From Nonomuraea sp. SYSU D8015 (GTDB lineage: Bacteria > Actinomycetota > Actinomycetes > Streptosporangiales > Streptosporangiaceae): a DNA stretch of 64,000 nt. The stretch lies in the NCBI RefSeq assembly GCF_008065375.1, contig NZ_VJYI01000024.1, positions 124,001-188,000 of the forward strand, written 5' to 3'. A model generated the notes under the pieces. That model saw only the letters and a program-made list of their open reading frames with translations, was not told the origin of the DNA and ran no database searches. The translations under genes were made by a program, and so were the position numbers. This document shows positions 37,300 through 46,181 of the stretch, piece by piece. Numbering within the stretch: position 1 is the stretch's first letter; every line of letters begins with the position of its first letter.

Positions 37300-37929
37300 T
37301 TATGCCTCGGCGTCCGGCCGGTCGTCGCTGTTGACCGGCTCGGGCAGGGTGCCGGCGTTGTGCTCCAGCAGCCGCCAGCCCTTGCGCCCCTCCTGCAGGA
37401 CGGACCAGGAGCAGTTGCCCAGGCCGCCGATCGCCGGCCACAGCTGCTCGGGCAGCCCCAGCAGCTCGCAGATGCCCAGCCGAAGCGCGGCGCCGTGCGA
37501 GGCCACCACCAGGAGCCCGCCGTCGTCCAGCCGGGCCGCCCACCGGCGCATGGCGGCCGCCACCCGGGCGGCGACGTCCGTGACCGGCTCGCCGTCCGGG
37601 GCCTCCCAGGCGGCGTATTCCTCGGGCCAGCGCGCGGCGATCTCCTCCCGCGTCAGCCCCTCCCACTGGCCGCCTCCGCGCTCGCGGAAGTCCTTGTCGA
37701 CGGCCACGTCGAGCCCGACGACACGCCCGAGTGCGAGCGCGGTGTCGTTGGCCCGTTGCAGGTCGGAGGAGACGATGAGGGTGGGTCTGAGCGAGGCCAG
37801 CAGCGACGCGGCACGGGCGGCCTGCGCGATGCCCGTCTCGTCGAGCGGAATGTCGGAGTGTCCTTGGAAACGCTGCTCAACGTTCCACAGAGTCTGCCCG
37901 TGACGCAGACAAACGATCCTTTTACTCAA
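37300..37929 (-). CDS. Histidine phosphatase-family protein
   Basis: A 209-residue phosphoglycerate-mutase-like phosphatase. The catalytic RHG is at residues 9-11 (CLRHGQTLWN), with SSDLQRANDTALALG near 55 and VASHGAALRLG near 145 giving the second histidine. I start it at TTG 37929 because TTGA overlaps the rsfS stop, although no clear Shine-Dalgarno is seen. It follows rsfS and nadD in a conserved actinobacterial order. The substrate is unknown. Confidence 0.85.
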   Translation of the reverse strand: MSKRIVCLRHGQTLWNVEQRFQGHSDIPLDETGIAQAARAASLLASLRPTLIVSSDLQRANDTALALGRVVGLDVAVDKDFRERGGGQWEGLTREEIAARWPEEYAAWEAPDGEPVTDVAARVAAAMRRWAARLDDGGLLVVASHGAALRLGICELLGLPEQLWPAIGGLGNCSWSVLQEGRKGWRLLEHNAGTLPEPVNSDDRPDAEA

Positions 37930-38321
37930 GTGCGCGCCCGCTGGAGGTTGGCCTGCATGACGCTCTCCGGCAGCGAGATGGCCGGGCAGTCCTTCCACAG
38001 GCGCTCGAGGGCGTAGAAGGTGCGGTCTTCCTCGTGCTGGACGTGCACGACGATGTCGATGTAGTCGAGCAGCACCCAGCGGCCCTCGCGCTCGCCCTCG
38101 CGGCGCACGGGCTTGGCGTCCGCCTCGGTGCGCAGGCGCTCCTCGATCTCGTCGACGATGGCGCGGACCTGACGGTCGTTGGTGGCGGAGCAGAGCAGGA
38201 AGGCGTCGGTGATGACGAGCTGCTCGCTCACGTCGTAGGCGAGGATGTCATCGGCCAGCTTGTCGGCCGCGGCCTCCGCGGCGATGCGCACGAGCTGGAC
38301 GGATCTGTCGGATGCGGTCAC
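37926..38321 (-). CDS. rsfS: Ribosomal silencing factor RsfS
   Basis: A 131-residue RsfS/Iojap protein. It binds ribosomal protein L14 and blocks 50S-30S joining when nutrients are scarce. Conserved segments KLADDILAYDVSE, ITDAFLLCSATNDRQVRAI and WVLLDYIDIVVHV are all present. GTG 38321 has AGGAGG about 13 bases upstream. The gene lies between nadD and the histidine phosphatase and overlaps the latter by four bases. Confidence 0.95.
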   Translation of the reverse strand: MTASDRSVQLVRIAAEAAADKLADDILAYDVSEQLVITDAFLLCSATNDRQVRAIVDEIEERLRTEADAKPVRREGEREGRWVLLDYIDIVVHVQHEEDRTFYALERLWKDCPAISLPESVMQANLQRART

Positions 38322-38413
38322 GATGCGGGTCTGTCCTCCTGTGTCGGCAGCATGCCCATATGTTGAGGGTACCCTTCCGGGCCGAAACCCCTCACGAATG
38401 GCGCGGGCGGCCT

Positions 38414-39031
38414 TCACCCGTGCGCGCGATAGAGCCCTCGTTTGTTGATGTACTGAACGATTCCGTCTGGCACCAAATACCAAATCGGTTCACCCTTGGC
38501 CACCCGCTGGCGGCATTCCGACGACGAGATGGACAGCGCGGGAATTTCCAGCAACGTCACCCTGCCCTCGGGCAGGCCGGGGTCGTGCAGGTGGTGCCCG
38601 GGGCGCGTGCAGCCGACGAAATGGGCCAGCTCGAACAACTCCTCGGCGTTCTGCCAGCCGAGGATGGCCCCGAGCGCGTCGGCGCCGGTGATGAAGTAGA
38701 GCTCGACCTCAGGGCCGTAGATCTCCGCGATGTCGCGCAACGTGTCGATGGTGAAGGTCGGTCCCGGCCGATCCACGTCCACCCTGCTCACGGAGAACCG
38801 GGGGTTGGAAGCGGTCGCGATGACCGTCATCAGGTAGCGGTCCTCGGCCGCGGAGACCTCGCGCTCCGACTTCTGGTACGGCCGCCCGGTCGGCACGAAG
38901 ACGACCTCGTCGAGCTGGAAATGGTGAGCCACCTCGCTGGCCGCGACCAAGTGCCCGTGGTGAATGGGATCGAACGTCCCACCCATCACACCCACTCGCC
39001 GGATCCCATGAACACCAGGCGCATTCATCAT
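38414..39031 (-). CDS. nadD: Nicotinate-nucleotide adenylyltransferase
   Basis: A 205-residue NadD, which makes deamido-NAD from nicotinate mononucleotide and ATP. The nucleotidyltransferase motif GGTFDPIHHGHL is near residues 15-26 and ISSSECRQRV near 170-179. ATG 39031 and ATG 39028 are equivalent starts. It is the first gene of the nadD-rsfS-phosphatase run. Confidence 0.95.
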   Translation of the reverse strand: MMNAPGVHGIRRVGVMGGTFDPIHHGHLVAASEVAHHFQLDEVVFVPTGRPYQKSEREVSAAEDRYLMTVIATASNPRFSVSRVDVDRPGPTFTIDTLRDIAEIYGPEVELYFITGADALGAILGWQNAEELFELAHFVGCTRPGHHLHDPGLPEGRVTLLEIPALSISSSECRQRVAKGEPIWYLVPDGIVQYINKRGLYRAHG

Positions 39032-39126
39032 GAAACGGACCTTACGCGGACACTCTCCACAACATGATGGCACCCCCCTTGGTGATGACCGCGCATCACT
39101 TCCGTTGCGGACGTAGCATGCCGGGC

Positions 39127-40149
39127 ATGACGACCACCCCGGACCGCAACCGCGTCCAACTGCCCGGCATCTCGTCCCGAGCCTACGAACACCCCGCAGA
39201 CCGGTCCGCCCTGGTCGCTCTGCGTAAGTTGAGTGGGTTCGACACGGTTCTCAAGCAGATGTCCGGCCTCATCAGTGAGCGGCGGCTGCGCCTGATGTAC
39301 CTGGCGTCGGCCGTGCGCGTGAGCGAGACCCAGTTCCGCTCCGTCTACGACATGGGCCGCGACGCCGCCTACACCCTCGACCTGCACCGGATCCCGGAGA
39401 TCTACATCCAGCAGGATCCGGCGGTCCAGGCCAAGGCCATCGGCTTCGACGACCCGTTCATCGTCGTCACCACCGGTCTCCTCAACCTCATGAACGAGGA
39501 GGAGCAGCGCTTCGTCATCGGCCACGAGACCGCGCACATCCTCTCGGGGCACGCGGTCTACCGCACGATGCTCGACATCCTCACCCGCCTCGCCACCCGC
39601 GTCGCCTGGATCCCGCTCGGCTACATCGGCCTGCGGGCGATCGTCGCGGGCCTGGAGGAGTGGTACCGCAAGTCGGAGCTGTCCTCCGACCGCGGCGGCC
39701 TGCTCGTCGGCCAGGACCCCGAGGCGGCCAAGAGGGCGCTGATGAAGCTCGCCGGCGGCGACTACACCCACGAGATGAACATCGAGGCATTCCTGGAGCA
39801 GTACCAGGAATACGACACCGCGGGCGACCTTCGCGACGGCTTCCTCAAGGTGCTCAACCTGCTCGGCACCACGCACCCGTTCGCCGTGGTGCGCGTGGCC
39901 GAGCTGGACAAGTGGCAGCGCAGCGGCGAGTACGACAGAATTATCGGTGGGGACTACCCACGCCGGGAGGACGACCCCAACGCACGAGTGACCGACGAGA
40001 TCAAGGCGGCGGCCGAGTCCTACCGCGCGTCCTGGTCGCAGTCGCAGGACCCGTTCATCGGCGTCCTGCGCGACGTGGCCGAGGGCGCCGTGAGCGCGGG
40101 CGAGCGCATCTTCAACCGCTTCTCGCGCCGCGACGGCGGTCAGGGCTAG
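39127..40149 (+). CDS. M48-family metallopeptidase
   Basis: A 340-residue zinc peptidase starting MTTTPDRNRVQLPGISSRAY. HETAH at residues 133-137 is the HExxH site, and ELSSDRGGLL near 182 supplies the third, glutamate or aspartate ligand region. It has weakly hydrophobic helices (about 145-175) but no signal peptide, so it probably faces the cytosol or membrane. It is divergent from nadD. Confidence 0.88.
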   Translation: MTTTPDRNRVQLPGISSRAYEHPADRSALVALRKLSGFDTVLKQMSGLISERRLRLMYLASAVRVSETQFRSVYDMGRDAAYTLDLHRIPEIYIQQDPAVQAKAIGFDDPFIVVTTGLLNLMNEEEQRFVIGHETAHILSGHAVYRTMLDILTRLATRVAWIPLGYIGLRAIVAGLEEWYRKSELSSDRGGLLVGQDPEAAKRALMKLAGGDYTHEMNIEAFLEQYQEYDTAGDLRDGFLKVLNLLGTTHPFAVVRVAELDKWQRSGEYDRIIGGDYPRREDDPNARVTDEIKAAAESYRASWSQSQDPFIGVLRDVAEGAVSAGERIFNRFSRRDGGQG

Positions 40150-40350
40150 CCTGCTCGCCGCACGCGGCCGATCGACGTGATCGGCCGCGTCCGACCCGCC
40201 GCCCCGGGCCCACAGTCCGCATGATCGACCCCGTGTCGCCCTTCGGGTCCTTGGTGACCAATCGTGCGGAGGCGATCATGCGGGACAGGGCCCGGGCGCG
40301 GCGGGGCCGGATGCCACATCAGTGGAGCCCACCGGTCAGAGCGGGATGAC

Positions 40351-40413
40351 GATCACGCCCTCCCGTCACAGCAGGAGGACGGTCACGCCCTCCCGGCGTC
40401 AGAGCAGGAGGGC
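40351..40413. repeat. Direct repeat at the 3' end of the kinase gene
   Basis: Two copies of TCACGCCCTCCCG followed by AGCAGGAG occur head to tail (about 40351-40380 and 40381-40413). The second covers the kinase stop at 40399. The rest of the 249-base gap to the peptidase gene holds nothing recognisable. Confidence 0.6.
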
Positions 40414-42264
40414 GATCGCGCGCACGGCGGCCGCGCACAGGGCGACGAACCCGCCGAGCACGGCCAGCGCCCGCAGCCCTTCCCTGCGCAGCTCCGGCAG
40501 CCGGCCACCGATCCGCTCGATCTCGCGCCCGGTGATGCCGCCGCACAACATCCCGAACACCACGCCCGCCACCGTCACGGGCGCGGGCTGTTGCCACCAA
40601 TCACTGTCTATCTCACCGCCGCCGGTCACCCAGAGCGCGCCACCCGACGCCACCGCGACGGGCACGCCTGGCCACACCACGGCGGTCGCCGCCGCGCCCG
40701 TCAGCGCGATCGGGAACAGCAGCACGCGCAGCGTCACCCGGGTACGCCGCGAGCTGCGGTTCCTGACCATCCAGTGACCCATCCACAGCGTCCTGGTCAG
40801 CACCACGAACAGCGTCGTGATCGCGATCGAGGCGATCGGCCAGATCACCGAGGTCACCACGCACGGCACGGCCAGCACCGCGAGCAGCAGCAGGGCGCCG
40901 TTGCCCGCAGGCAGCGTGGTGGGGGAGTCGGCGCTCCGCTTGCTCTGCGGCCTGCTCCTGACGGCCGCCGCCGCGCGCTGGCGCGGGGTGCCCAGCTTGG
41001 CGCGCGGCCCGGTGTTCTTCCCGTCGACGCTCGTACGGCCCCGCGGCGCGGGCACCTTGCCGTCCGCGCCGGTACGGCTCCGCGCCACGGCCGGACCGTC
41101 CATCCGGCTGCGCGCCACAGCTCCGTCCGAGCCGGTCCGGCCGCGCGCCGCGGTGCCGTCCCCAGCCGTCCGGCCGCGCGCCGCCGTCCCGTCCCCAGCC
41201 GTGCGGCCGCGTGCCGCCGTCCCTTCGGCGCCCGCACGGCCGCGCGTCGCGGCGCCCTTGCCGTCCGTGCCGGTGGTGCGGTTGGTGCTCGTGCGGCCCC
41301 GGGGCGGGGGCACCTTGCCGTCCGCGCCCAGGCTGTTGGGCCGGCCGCGCGCCGACCTCGCCGCCGCGTCCTCGGCGGTGCGGCTCCGCGCGGGCCCTCC
41401 CTTGCCAGCCTCCTCCGCCACGTCGGCCGCGGCGCGCGCGCCGACCGCCGGCGGCTCGGGCTCCGGCGCGCTGGTGGCCCTGGCCAGCCGCGACAGCCGG
41501 TCGGCCAGCAGCGCCGCCGTGGGCCGCTTGCCGGGCTCCCGGTTGAGCGCGGCGCGCACCAGCGGCAGCAGCTCGACGGGCACGCCCTTGAGGTCGGCCT
41601 GCCCGTTCAGCACCGCGTACATCTGCGCCTCGGCCGTCCCCCGCCCGAACGTCGGCCGCCCCGTCGCCGCGAACGCCACCGTCGCCGCCCACGCGTGCAC
41701 GTCGGCGGGCGAGTCGACCTGCTCGTCGGCGAAGATCTCCGGCGCCGTGTAGCCGGGCGTGCCGAGGAACGTGCCGGTCATGGTCAGCCGGGTCGCGTCC
41801 AGCACCTGCGCGATCCCGAAGTCGATCAGAACCGGGCCCTCGGCGCCCATGATGATGTTGCCGGGTTTGAGGTCACGGTGCACCACCCCGGCCGCGTGGA
41901 TGATCGCGAGCGCCGCGGCGATGCCCTGCGCCAGCTCCACGAGCTCGGAGACGTCGAGAGGGCCGTTCTGGCGCACCCGCTCCAGCAGCGTGGCGCCCTC
42001 GATGTGCTCCATGACGAGGTACGGCCGCGCGCAGCTCAGATCCGCGTCGAGCACCTTGGCGACGTACGGGCTCTCGACCCTGCGCAGCGCGCGGACCTCG
42101 CGCTCCAGCCGGACCCGCGAGGTCTCGTCCTCCGCCAGGTCGTGCAGGACCTTGAGAGCGACGCGCTCGCCGCGGCGGGTGGTGGCGAGATAGACCTCGC
42201 CCATGCCGCCTCGGCCGAGCCGCTCGACCAGGGTGTACGGCCCGACCTTGCCGAGCTTGCTCAC
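40399..42264 (-). CDS. Transmembrane serine/threonine protein kinase with Arg/Gly repeat linker
   Basis: A 621-residue Hanks-type kinase. The catalytic domain (about residues 9-270) has GRGGMGEVY, VALKVL, HRDLKPGN and DFGIA. A basic, repetitive linker (about 290-445) contains three near-exact 11-residue units of the form GTAARGRTAGD plus related RGRT segments. About four or five hydrophobic helices follow (about 450-621), instead of the single helix plus PASTA repeats of PknB. GGAGGGAC precedes GTG 42264. It may sense membrane state. Confidence 0.9.
   Translation of the reverse strand: MSKLGKVGPYTLVERLGRGGMGEVYLATTRRGERVALKVLHDLAEDETSRVRLEREVRALRRVESPYVAKVLDADLSCARPYLVMEHIEGATLLERVRQNGPLDVSELVELAQGIAAALAIIHAAGVVHRDLKPGNIIMGAEGPVLIDFGIAQVLDATRLTMTGTFLGTPGYTAPEIFADEQVDSPADVHAWAATVAFAATGRPTFGRGTAEAQMYAVLNGQADLKGVPVELLPLVRAALNREPGKRPTAALLADRLSRLARATSAPEPEPPAVGARAAADVAEEAGKGGPARSRTAEDAAARSARGRPNSLGADGKVPPPRGRTSTNRTTGTDGKGAATRGRAGAEGTAARGRTAGDGTAARGRTAGDGTAARGRTGSDGAVARSRMDGPAVARSRTGADGKVPAPRGRTSVDGKNTGPRAKLGTPRQRAAAAVRSRPQSKRSADSPTTLPAGNGALLLLAVLAVPCVVTSVIWPIASIAITTLFVVLTRTLWMGHWMVRNRSSRRTRVTLRVLLFPIALTGAAATAVVWPGVPVAVASGGALWVTGGGEIDSDWWQQPAPVTVAGVVFGMLCGGITGREIERIGGRLPELRREGLRALAVLGGFVALCAAAVRAIALLL
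41138..41250. repeat. 33-base tandem repeat inside the kinase gene
   Basis: Three consecutive copies with a 33-base period, each starting around CGGCCGCG(C/T)GCCGC, encode the 11-residue Arg/Gly units of the kinase linker. Because the period is a multiple of three, copy number can change without frameshift. Confidence 0.7.
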
Positions 42265-42446
42265 CGTCCCTCCCCGCCGGGCGCGCCCATAAGGGACACA
42301 ACCCTAGCGCCGGTACGCGAGTCGCCGCTCGAGGCACGCCGAAGGATTTCGAAGCGCTCCCCGCCGTGGCCGATGCGCTTCAAGCCGTATCCCTCAGTCC
42401 ACGCCTCCGCCCTGCACGGCACCCCGGCACCGGGTCCGCCGGGCCT

Positions 42447-42626
42447 TCATGATCGGCGTGTGGGCTCGGACAGCATGCTGTCGAGCCGGGCCGTGGGCTC
42501 CTCCGACAGCCGCCTGCGGCCCTTCCTGCGCCAGCGGACGTGGCCGCGGCTCTCCAGCCACAGCATCAGCCGGTCGGCGCCGAGCAGCACCGCAGCCGAG
42601 AACATGAGGGCGACGACAATGTCCAT
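42447..42626 (-). CDS. 59-residue single-helix membrane protein
   Basis: Translation from ATG 42626 gives MDIVVALMFSAAVLLGADRL then MLWLESRGHVRWRRKGRRRL, ending MLSEPTRRS. A hydrophobic N-terminal helix (about residues 3-24) is followed by a strongly basic region and a charged tail. GGGGG lies just before the start. It lies between proA and the kinase on the same strand. The function is unknown. Confidence 0.7.
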   Translation of the reverse strand: MDIVVALMFSAAVLLGADRLMLWLESRGHVRWRRKGRRRLSEEPTARLDSMLSEPTRRS

Positions 42627-42676
42627 GTCCCCCAGTCAAGCCGCGATGCGCGGCGCCGGTCAGCCCGACACGCCGG

Positions 42677-43951
42677 TCAGCAGGGCAGCACCGTACCTTC
42701 TGACGTGCGCAGATGCCCCTCACCGGTATAGATCCACTTGGTGGACGTCAACTCCGGCAGCCCCATCGGGCCGCGTGCGTGCAGCTTCTGCGTGGAGATG
42801 CCGATCTCCGCCCCGAACCCGAACTCGCCGCCGTCGGTGAACCTCGTCGAGGCGTTGACCGCCACGGCCGCCGAGTCGACCAGCGCCACGAACCGGCGGG
42901 CGGCCTTCTGCGACCTGGTGACGATGGCGTCGGTGTGGGCGGAGCCGTAGCGCCGGATGTGGGCGACGGCCTCCTCCAGCGAGCCGACGACCGCGGCGGC
43001 GATGTCGAGCGAGAGGTATTCGGCGTAGAAGTCGTCCTCGGTGGCGGGCACGACGCCGGAGCCGTAGCCGGCGATGCGCTCGTCGCCGTGCACGGTCACG
43101 CCCGCCTCGGCCAGCGCCTGCAGCGCCTTCGGCACGAACGCGTCGGCGACGGCCTCGTGGACGAGGAACGTCTCGGCCGCGTTGCACACCGACGGCCGCT
43201 GCGCCTTGGCGTTGACCAGGATCTGCACGGCGAGGTCCACGTCGGCCTCGGCGTCGACGTAGACGTGGCAGTTGCCGACGCCGGTCTCGATGACCGGCAC
43301 CGTGGACTCCTCGACCACCGAGTTGATCAGTGACGCGCCGCCGCGCGGGATCAGCACGTCGACCAGCCCGCGCGCCCGCATCAGCTCCTTGACCGAGTCG
43401 CGGGTCTGCCCGGGCACGAGCTGGACGGCTCCTGCGGGCACCTCGGTGCCCTCCAGCGCGGCCTGCATGATCTTCACCAGGGCGGTGTTGGAGGAGTAGG
43501 CGCTGGAGGAGCCCCTGAGCAGCACGGCGTTGCCGCTCTTGAGGCAGAGCGCGGCGGCGTCGACCGTGACGTTGGGGCGGCCCTCGTAGATGATGCCGAT
43601 CACGCCCAGCGGCACCCTGAGCTGGCGCAGCTCCAGCCCGTTGGGCAGCGTGGCGCCCCGGACGACCTCGCCGACCGGGTCGGGCAGATCGGCCACCTCG
43701 CGCACGGCGTCGGCGATCTTGGCGACCCTGGCCTCGTCGAGCCGCAGCCGGTCGATCATCGCCTCGGAGGTGCCCTGCGCCCCGGCCTGCTCGACGTCCT
43801 TGGCGTTGGCCTCGACGATCTCGGCGGCGTGCGCGACGAGGGCGCCGGCGATCGCGCGCAGCGCCCGGTCCTTCGGCGCCCGCGGCAGCGGGGCCAGCTC
43901 GGCGGCGGCCTCTCGTGCCGCGTGGGCGACCTTCAGGAACTCTGTACTCAT
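42677..43951 (-). CDS. proA: Glutamate-5-semialdehyde dehydrogenase (gamma-glutamyl phosphate reductase)
   Basis: A 424-residue ProA, which reduces gamma-glutamyl phosphate with NADPH in proline synthesis. It belongs to the aldehyde dehydrogenase fold. The catalytic Cys is in RPSVCNAAETFLVHE near residue 255, and GVIGIIYEGRPNVTVDAAAL and FGFGAEIGISTQKLHARGPM are signature blocks. GGAG precedes ATG 43951. It lies 85 bases downstream of proB. Confidence 0.97.
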   Translation of the reverse strand: MSTEFLKVAHAAREAAAELAPLPRAPKDRALRAIAGALVAHAAEIVEANAKDVEQAGAQGTSEAMIDRLRLDEARVAKIADAVREVADLPDPVGEVVRGATLPNGLELRQLRVPLGVIGIIYEGRPNVTVDAAALCLKSGNAVLLRGSSSAYSSNTALVKIMQAALEGTEVPAGAVQLVPGQTRDSVKELMRARGLVDVLIPRGGASLINSVVEESTVPVIETGVGNCHVYVDAEADVDLAVQILVNAKAQRPSVCNAAETFLVHEAVADAFVPKALQALAEAGVTVHGDERIAGYGSGVVPATEDDFYAEYLSLDIAAAVVGSLEEAVAHIRRYGSAHTDAIVTRSQKAARRFVALVDSAAVAVNASTRFTDGGEFGFGAEIGISTQKLHARGPMGLPELTSTKWIYTGEGHLRTSEGTVLPC

Positions 43952-44036
43952 GGCTTGCTCCGCTTCGCTGCTCCGGGCTGCTCCAGCCCGCTCTTCCCTC
44001 GCCACCCCGCCGCCCGGTGCAAAGCCTGCCGGGCCG

Positions 44037-45200
44037 TCAAGAGTGGGCTTCCAGTATGACGATGTCGTCGCGGTGGATGAGTTCGCGTTCATATTCCGGA
44101 CCGAGCGCGCTCGCCAGCTCTCTCGTGGAGCGTCCGAGCAGGCCGGGGATCTCACCGGCGTCGAAGTTGACCAGCCCGCGGGCCACCACGCGGCCCTGCG
44201 GCGCGCACAGGTCCACCGGGTCGCCGGCCGCGAAGTCACCCTCCACGGACGTCACCCCGGCCGGCAGCAGCGACTTGCGCCGCGTCACGATGGCCTCCAC
44301 CGCGCCCTCGTCGAGGTGGAGCCGGCCGCGCCCGGTGGTGGCGTGCGCGAGCCACAGCAGGCGCGTGCCGGGATGGCGGCCGCCGGGGTGGAAGTAGGTG
44401 CCGACGTCGGCGCCGCTCAGCGCCTGGGCCGCGTGAGCGGCCGCGGTGAGCACCACGGGGACGCCCGCCCCGGTGGCGATCCTGGCCGCCTGCACCTTGG
44501 TCACCATGCCGCCGGTGCCGACGGCCGCGCCGCTCCTGCCCAGCTCGACGCCGACCAGGTCTTCGGGCCCGCGGATCTCCGCCAGGCGGCGGGCGCCGCC
44601 ACGGCTGGGCGGGCCGTCGTAGAGCGCGTCCACGTCCGACAGCAGCACCAGCGCGTCGGCCCTGATCAGATGGGACACCAGCGCCGCCAGCCGGTCGTTG
44701 TCGCCGAAGCGGATCTCGTCGGTGGCCACCGTGTCGTTCTCGTTGACGATGGGGACGATGCCCAGCTCCAGCAGCCGGGTCAGGGTGCGCTGCGCGTTGA
44801 CGTGGTGGGCACGGCGCATCATGTCGTCGGCGGTCAGCAGGACCTGGCCGACGCGCAGCCCGTAGCGGGCGAAGGAGGAGGTGTAGCGGGCCACCAGGAC
44901 GCCTTGTCCGACGGACGCGGCCGCCTGCTGGGTGGCGAGGTCGCGCGGTCGCGCGGTCAGCCCGAGCGGGCCGAGACCCGCCGCGATCGCCCCGGAGGAG
45001 ACCAGGACGACCTGCGTCCCGGCACGGCGCCGCGCCGCCAGCACGTCCACCAGGGCGTCCACACGATCGACGTCGATCGTTCCCTGGGGAGTGGTGAGCG
45101 ACGAGGAGCCGACCTTGACAACAATCTGCGACGCCGAGCTGATCCGTTCCCGCCCGTCTCGAAGCGTCCCTGATTGGCTTAGTGATCCCGCATCTCGCAC
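44037..45200 (-). CDS. proB: Glutamate 5-kinase with PUA domain
   Basis: About 387 residues. ProB phosphorylates glutamate in the first step of proline synthesis. The kinase domain begins IVVKVGSSSL (about residue 26), with LVSSGAIAAGLGPLG, VNENDTVATDEIRFGDND and GTGGMVTKVQAA. A C-terminal PUA domain (about 295-375) includes the segment SLLPAGVTSVEGDF. The start is uncertain: GTG 45200 is the only nearby in-frame start and lacks a clear Shine-Dalgarno. Confidence 0.93.
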   Translation of the reverse strand: MRDAGSLSQSGTLRDGRERISSASQIVVKVGSSSLTTPQGTIDVDRVDALVDVLAARRRAGTQVVLVSSGAIAAGLGPLGLTARPRDLATQQAAASVGQGVLVARYTSSFARYGLRVGQVLLTADDMMRRAHHVNAQRTLTRLLELGIVPIVNENDTVATDEIRFGDNDRLAALVSHLIRADALVLLSDVDALYDGPPSRGGARRLAEIRGPEDLVGVELGRSGAAVGTGGMVTKVQAARIATGAGVPVVLTAAAHAAQALSGADVGTYFHPGGRHPGTRLLWLAHATTGRGRLHLDEGAVEAIVTRRKSLLPAGVTSVEGDFAAGDPVDLCAPQGRVVARGLVNFDAGEIPGLLGRSTRELASALGPEYERELIHRDDIVILEAHS

Positions 45201-45389
45201 AGGACCAGGGTACGACCATATGCCGTGCAGCCCGCCTTCGTGCCCTGGTACCGATGACCGGAGCCATAGACCCGCGTGACACGTCCCTCCGGATGCCGAC
45301 CGGGGAGGGCGCCCGACGTCGCCTGGACACCGGGCGTGCATGTGACACTGTGCCACCGGATCACTACGACCGGCTAAGCCGAGCAGCTC

Positions 45390-45891
45390 GTGTCCCAGGA
45401 GGAGAAGGCTACGGGAGGACGGATCGACGGCGTGGTCGCCGCGGCCGGGGCCGGCCTGCCGTCGCCGCCCACCGTGCGGCTCGACTTCTTCGGCACCCTG
45501 GCGACCCTGGAGGCCCTGCGCCCGCTCCTGGCCGAGTCCGACCGGCCCCGGGCCGTCGCGGTGTCCTCGCTGAGCGCGGTCCCTCAACCAGTGGCTCCGC
45601 CACGCCGCCGCCGGCCCCGGCCGGGCCGGCATCCCCCTGAACGCGGTGGCGCCGGGCGTGGTCGACACGGAGACGGCCAGGAAGGACGATCCTCGACGAT
45701 CCGGCCACCCGCGAGGTCGCGGCTCCCTGATGCCACAGCCCCTGGGCTTCCCCGGGCCGGTCGCGGCGGTCGCGTCGCTGCCGACGTGGACGGTGAGCCC
45801 GGACAATTCCTTCACAACCTGCCGGATCCTGTACGCGGGCGGCGGCGCCGAAGCCCTCCTCCGCCCCCTGAGGCCCCACGTCCGCCCATAG
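45390..45891 (+). pseudogene. Short-chain dehydrogenase remnant with several frameshifts
   Basis: The first frame from GTG 45390 gives IDGVVAAAGAGLPSPPTVRL and LRPLLAESDRPRAVAVSSLS, an SDR core resembling 3-alpha-hydroxysteroid dehydrogenases. The match continues in a second frame as GIPLNAVAPGVVDTETA, in a third as ILDDPATREVA, then returns as LMPQPLGFPGPVAAVASL and ILYAGGGAEAL. The N-terminal TGxxxGIG and the YxxxK active site are missing. At least three indels and internal deletions are needed, so it is a clear pseudogene. Confidence 0.8.
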
Positions 45892-46181
45892 GCGGGCTTG
45901 CGGCGCCTACGACGTGCAAGGGCACCGCCCGACCGCACCCGGCCCCCTCGACCGTTCGATGCCCGGCAACTCCCACCGGGCTCATCACACCACGGACGAC
46001 CCGCCACACAGGCCCGAGGACCCTCCACACGCCCGTGCGGCACCTCCGGCATACGAGTCACCGGGCCGCAGGCCCGACCCCGCACAGGACCTCTGACGGC
46101 GTCCTACGACCCCGTGCGGCGTGCCACCGCTCGACCGCCCTCGGCTGCCGGCCGAGGGCGCGTCAGGGCTGGAACGAATCC
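45892..46181. other. Intergenic stretch after SDR remnant
   Basis: About 290 bases between the pseudogene and the obgE stop. It is GC-rich but shows no gene, stem-loop of note or repeat. Together with 45201-45389 it gives nearly 1 kb without an intact gene inside an otherwise packed core region. Confidence 0.5.

Noticed and set aside
42394..42723. 109-codon minus-strand frame between the kinase and proA
   Set aside because: It overlaps proA and has no ribosome site; the 59-residue frame 42447-42626 fits better.
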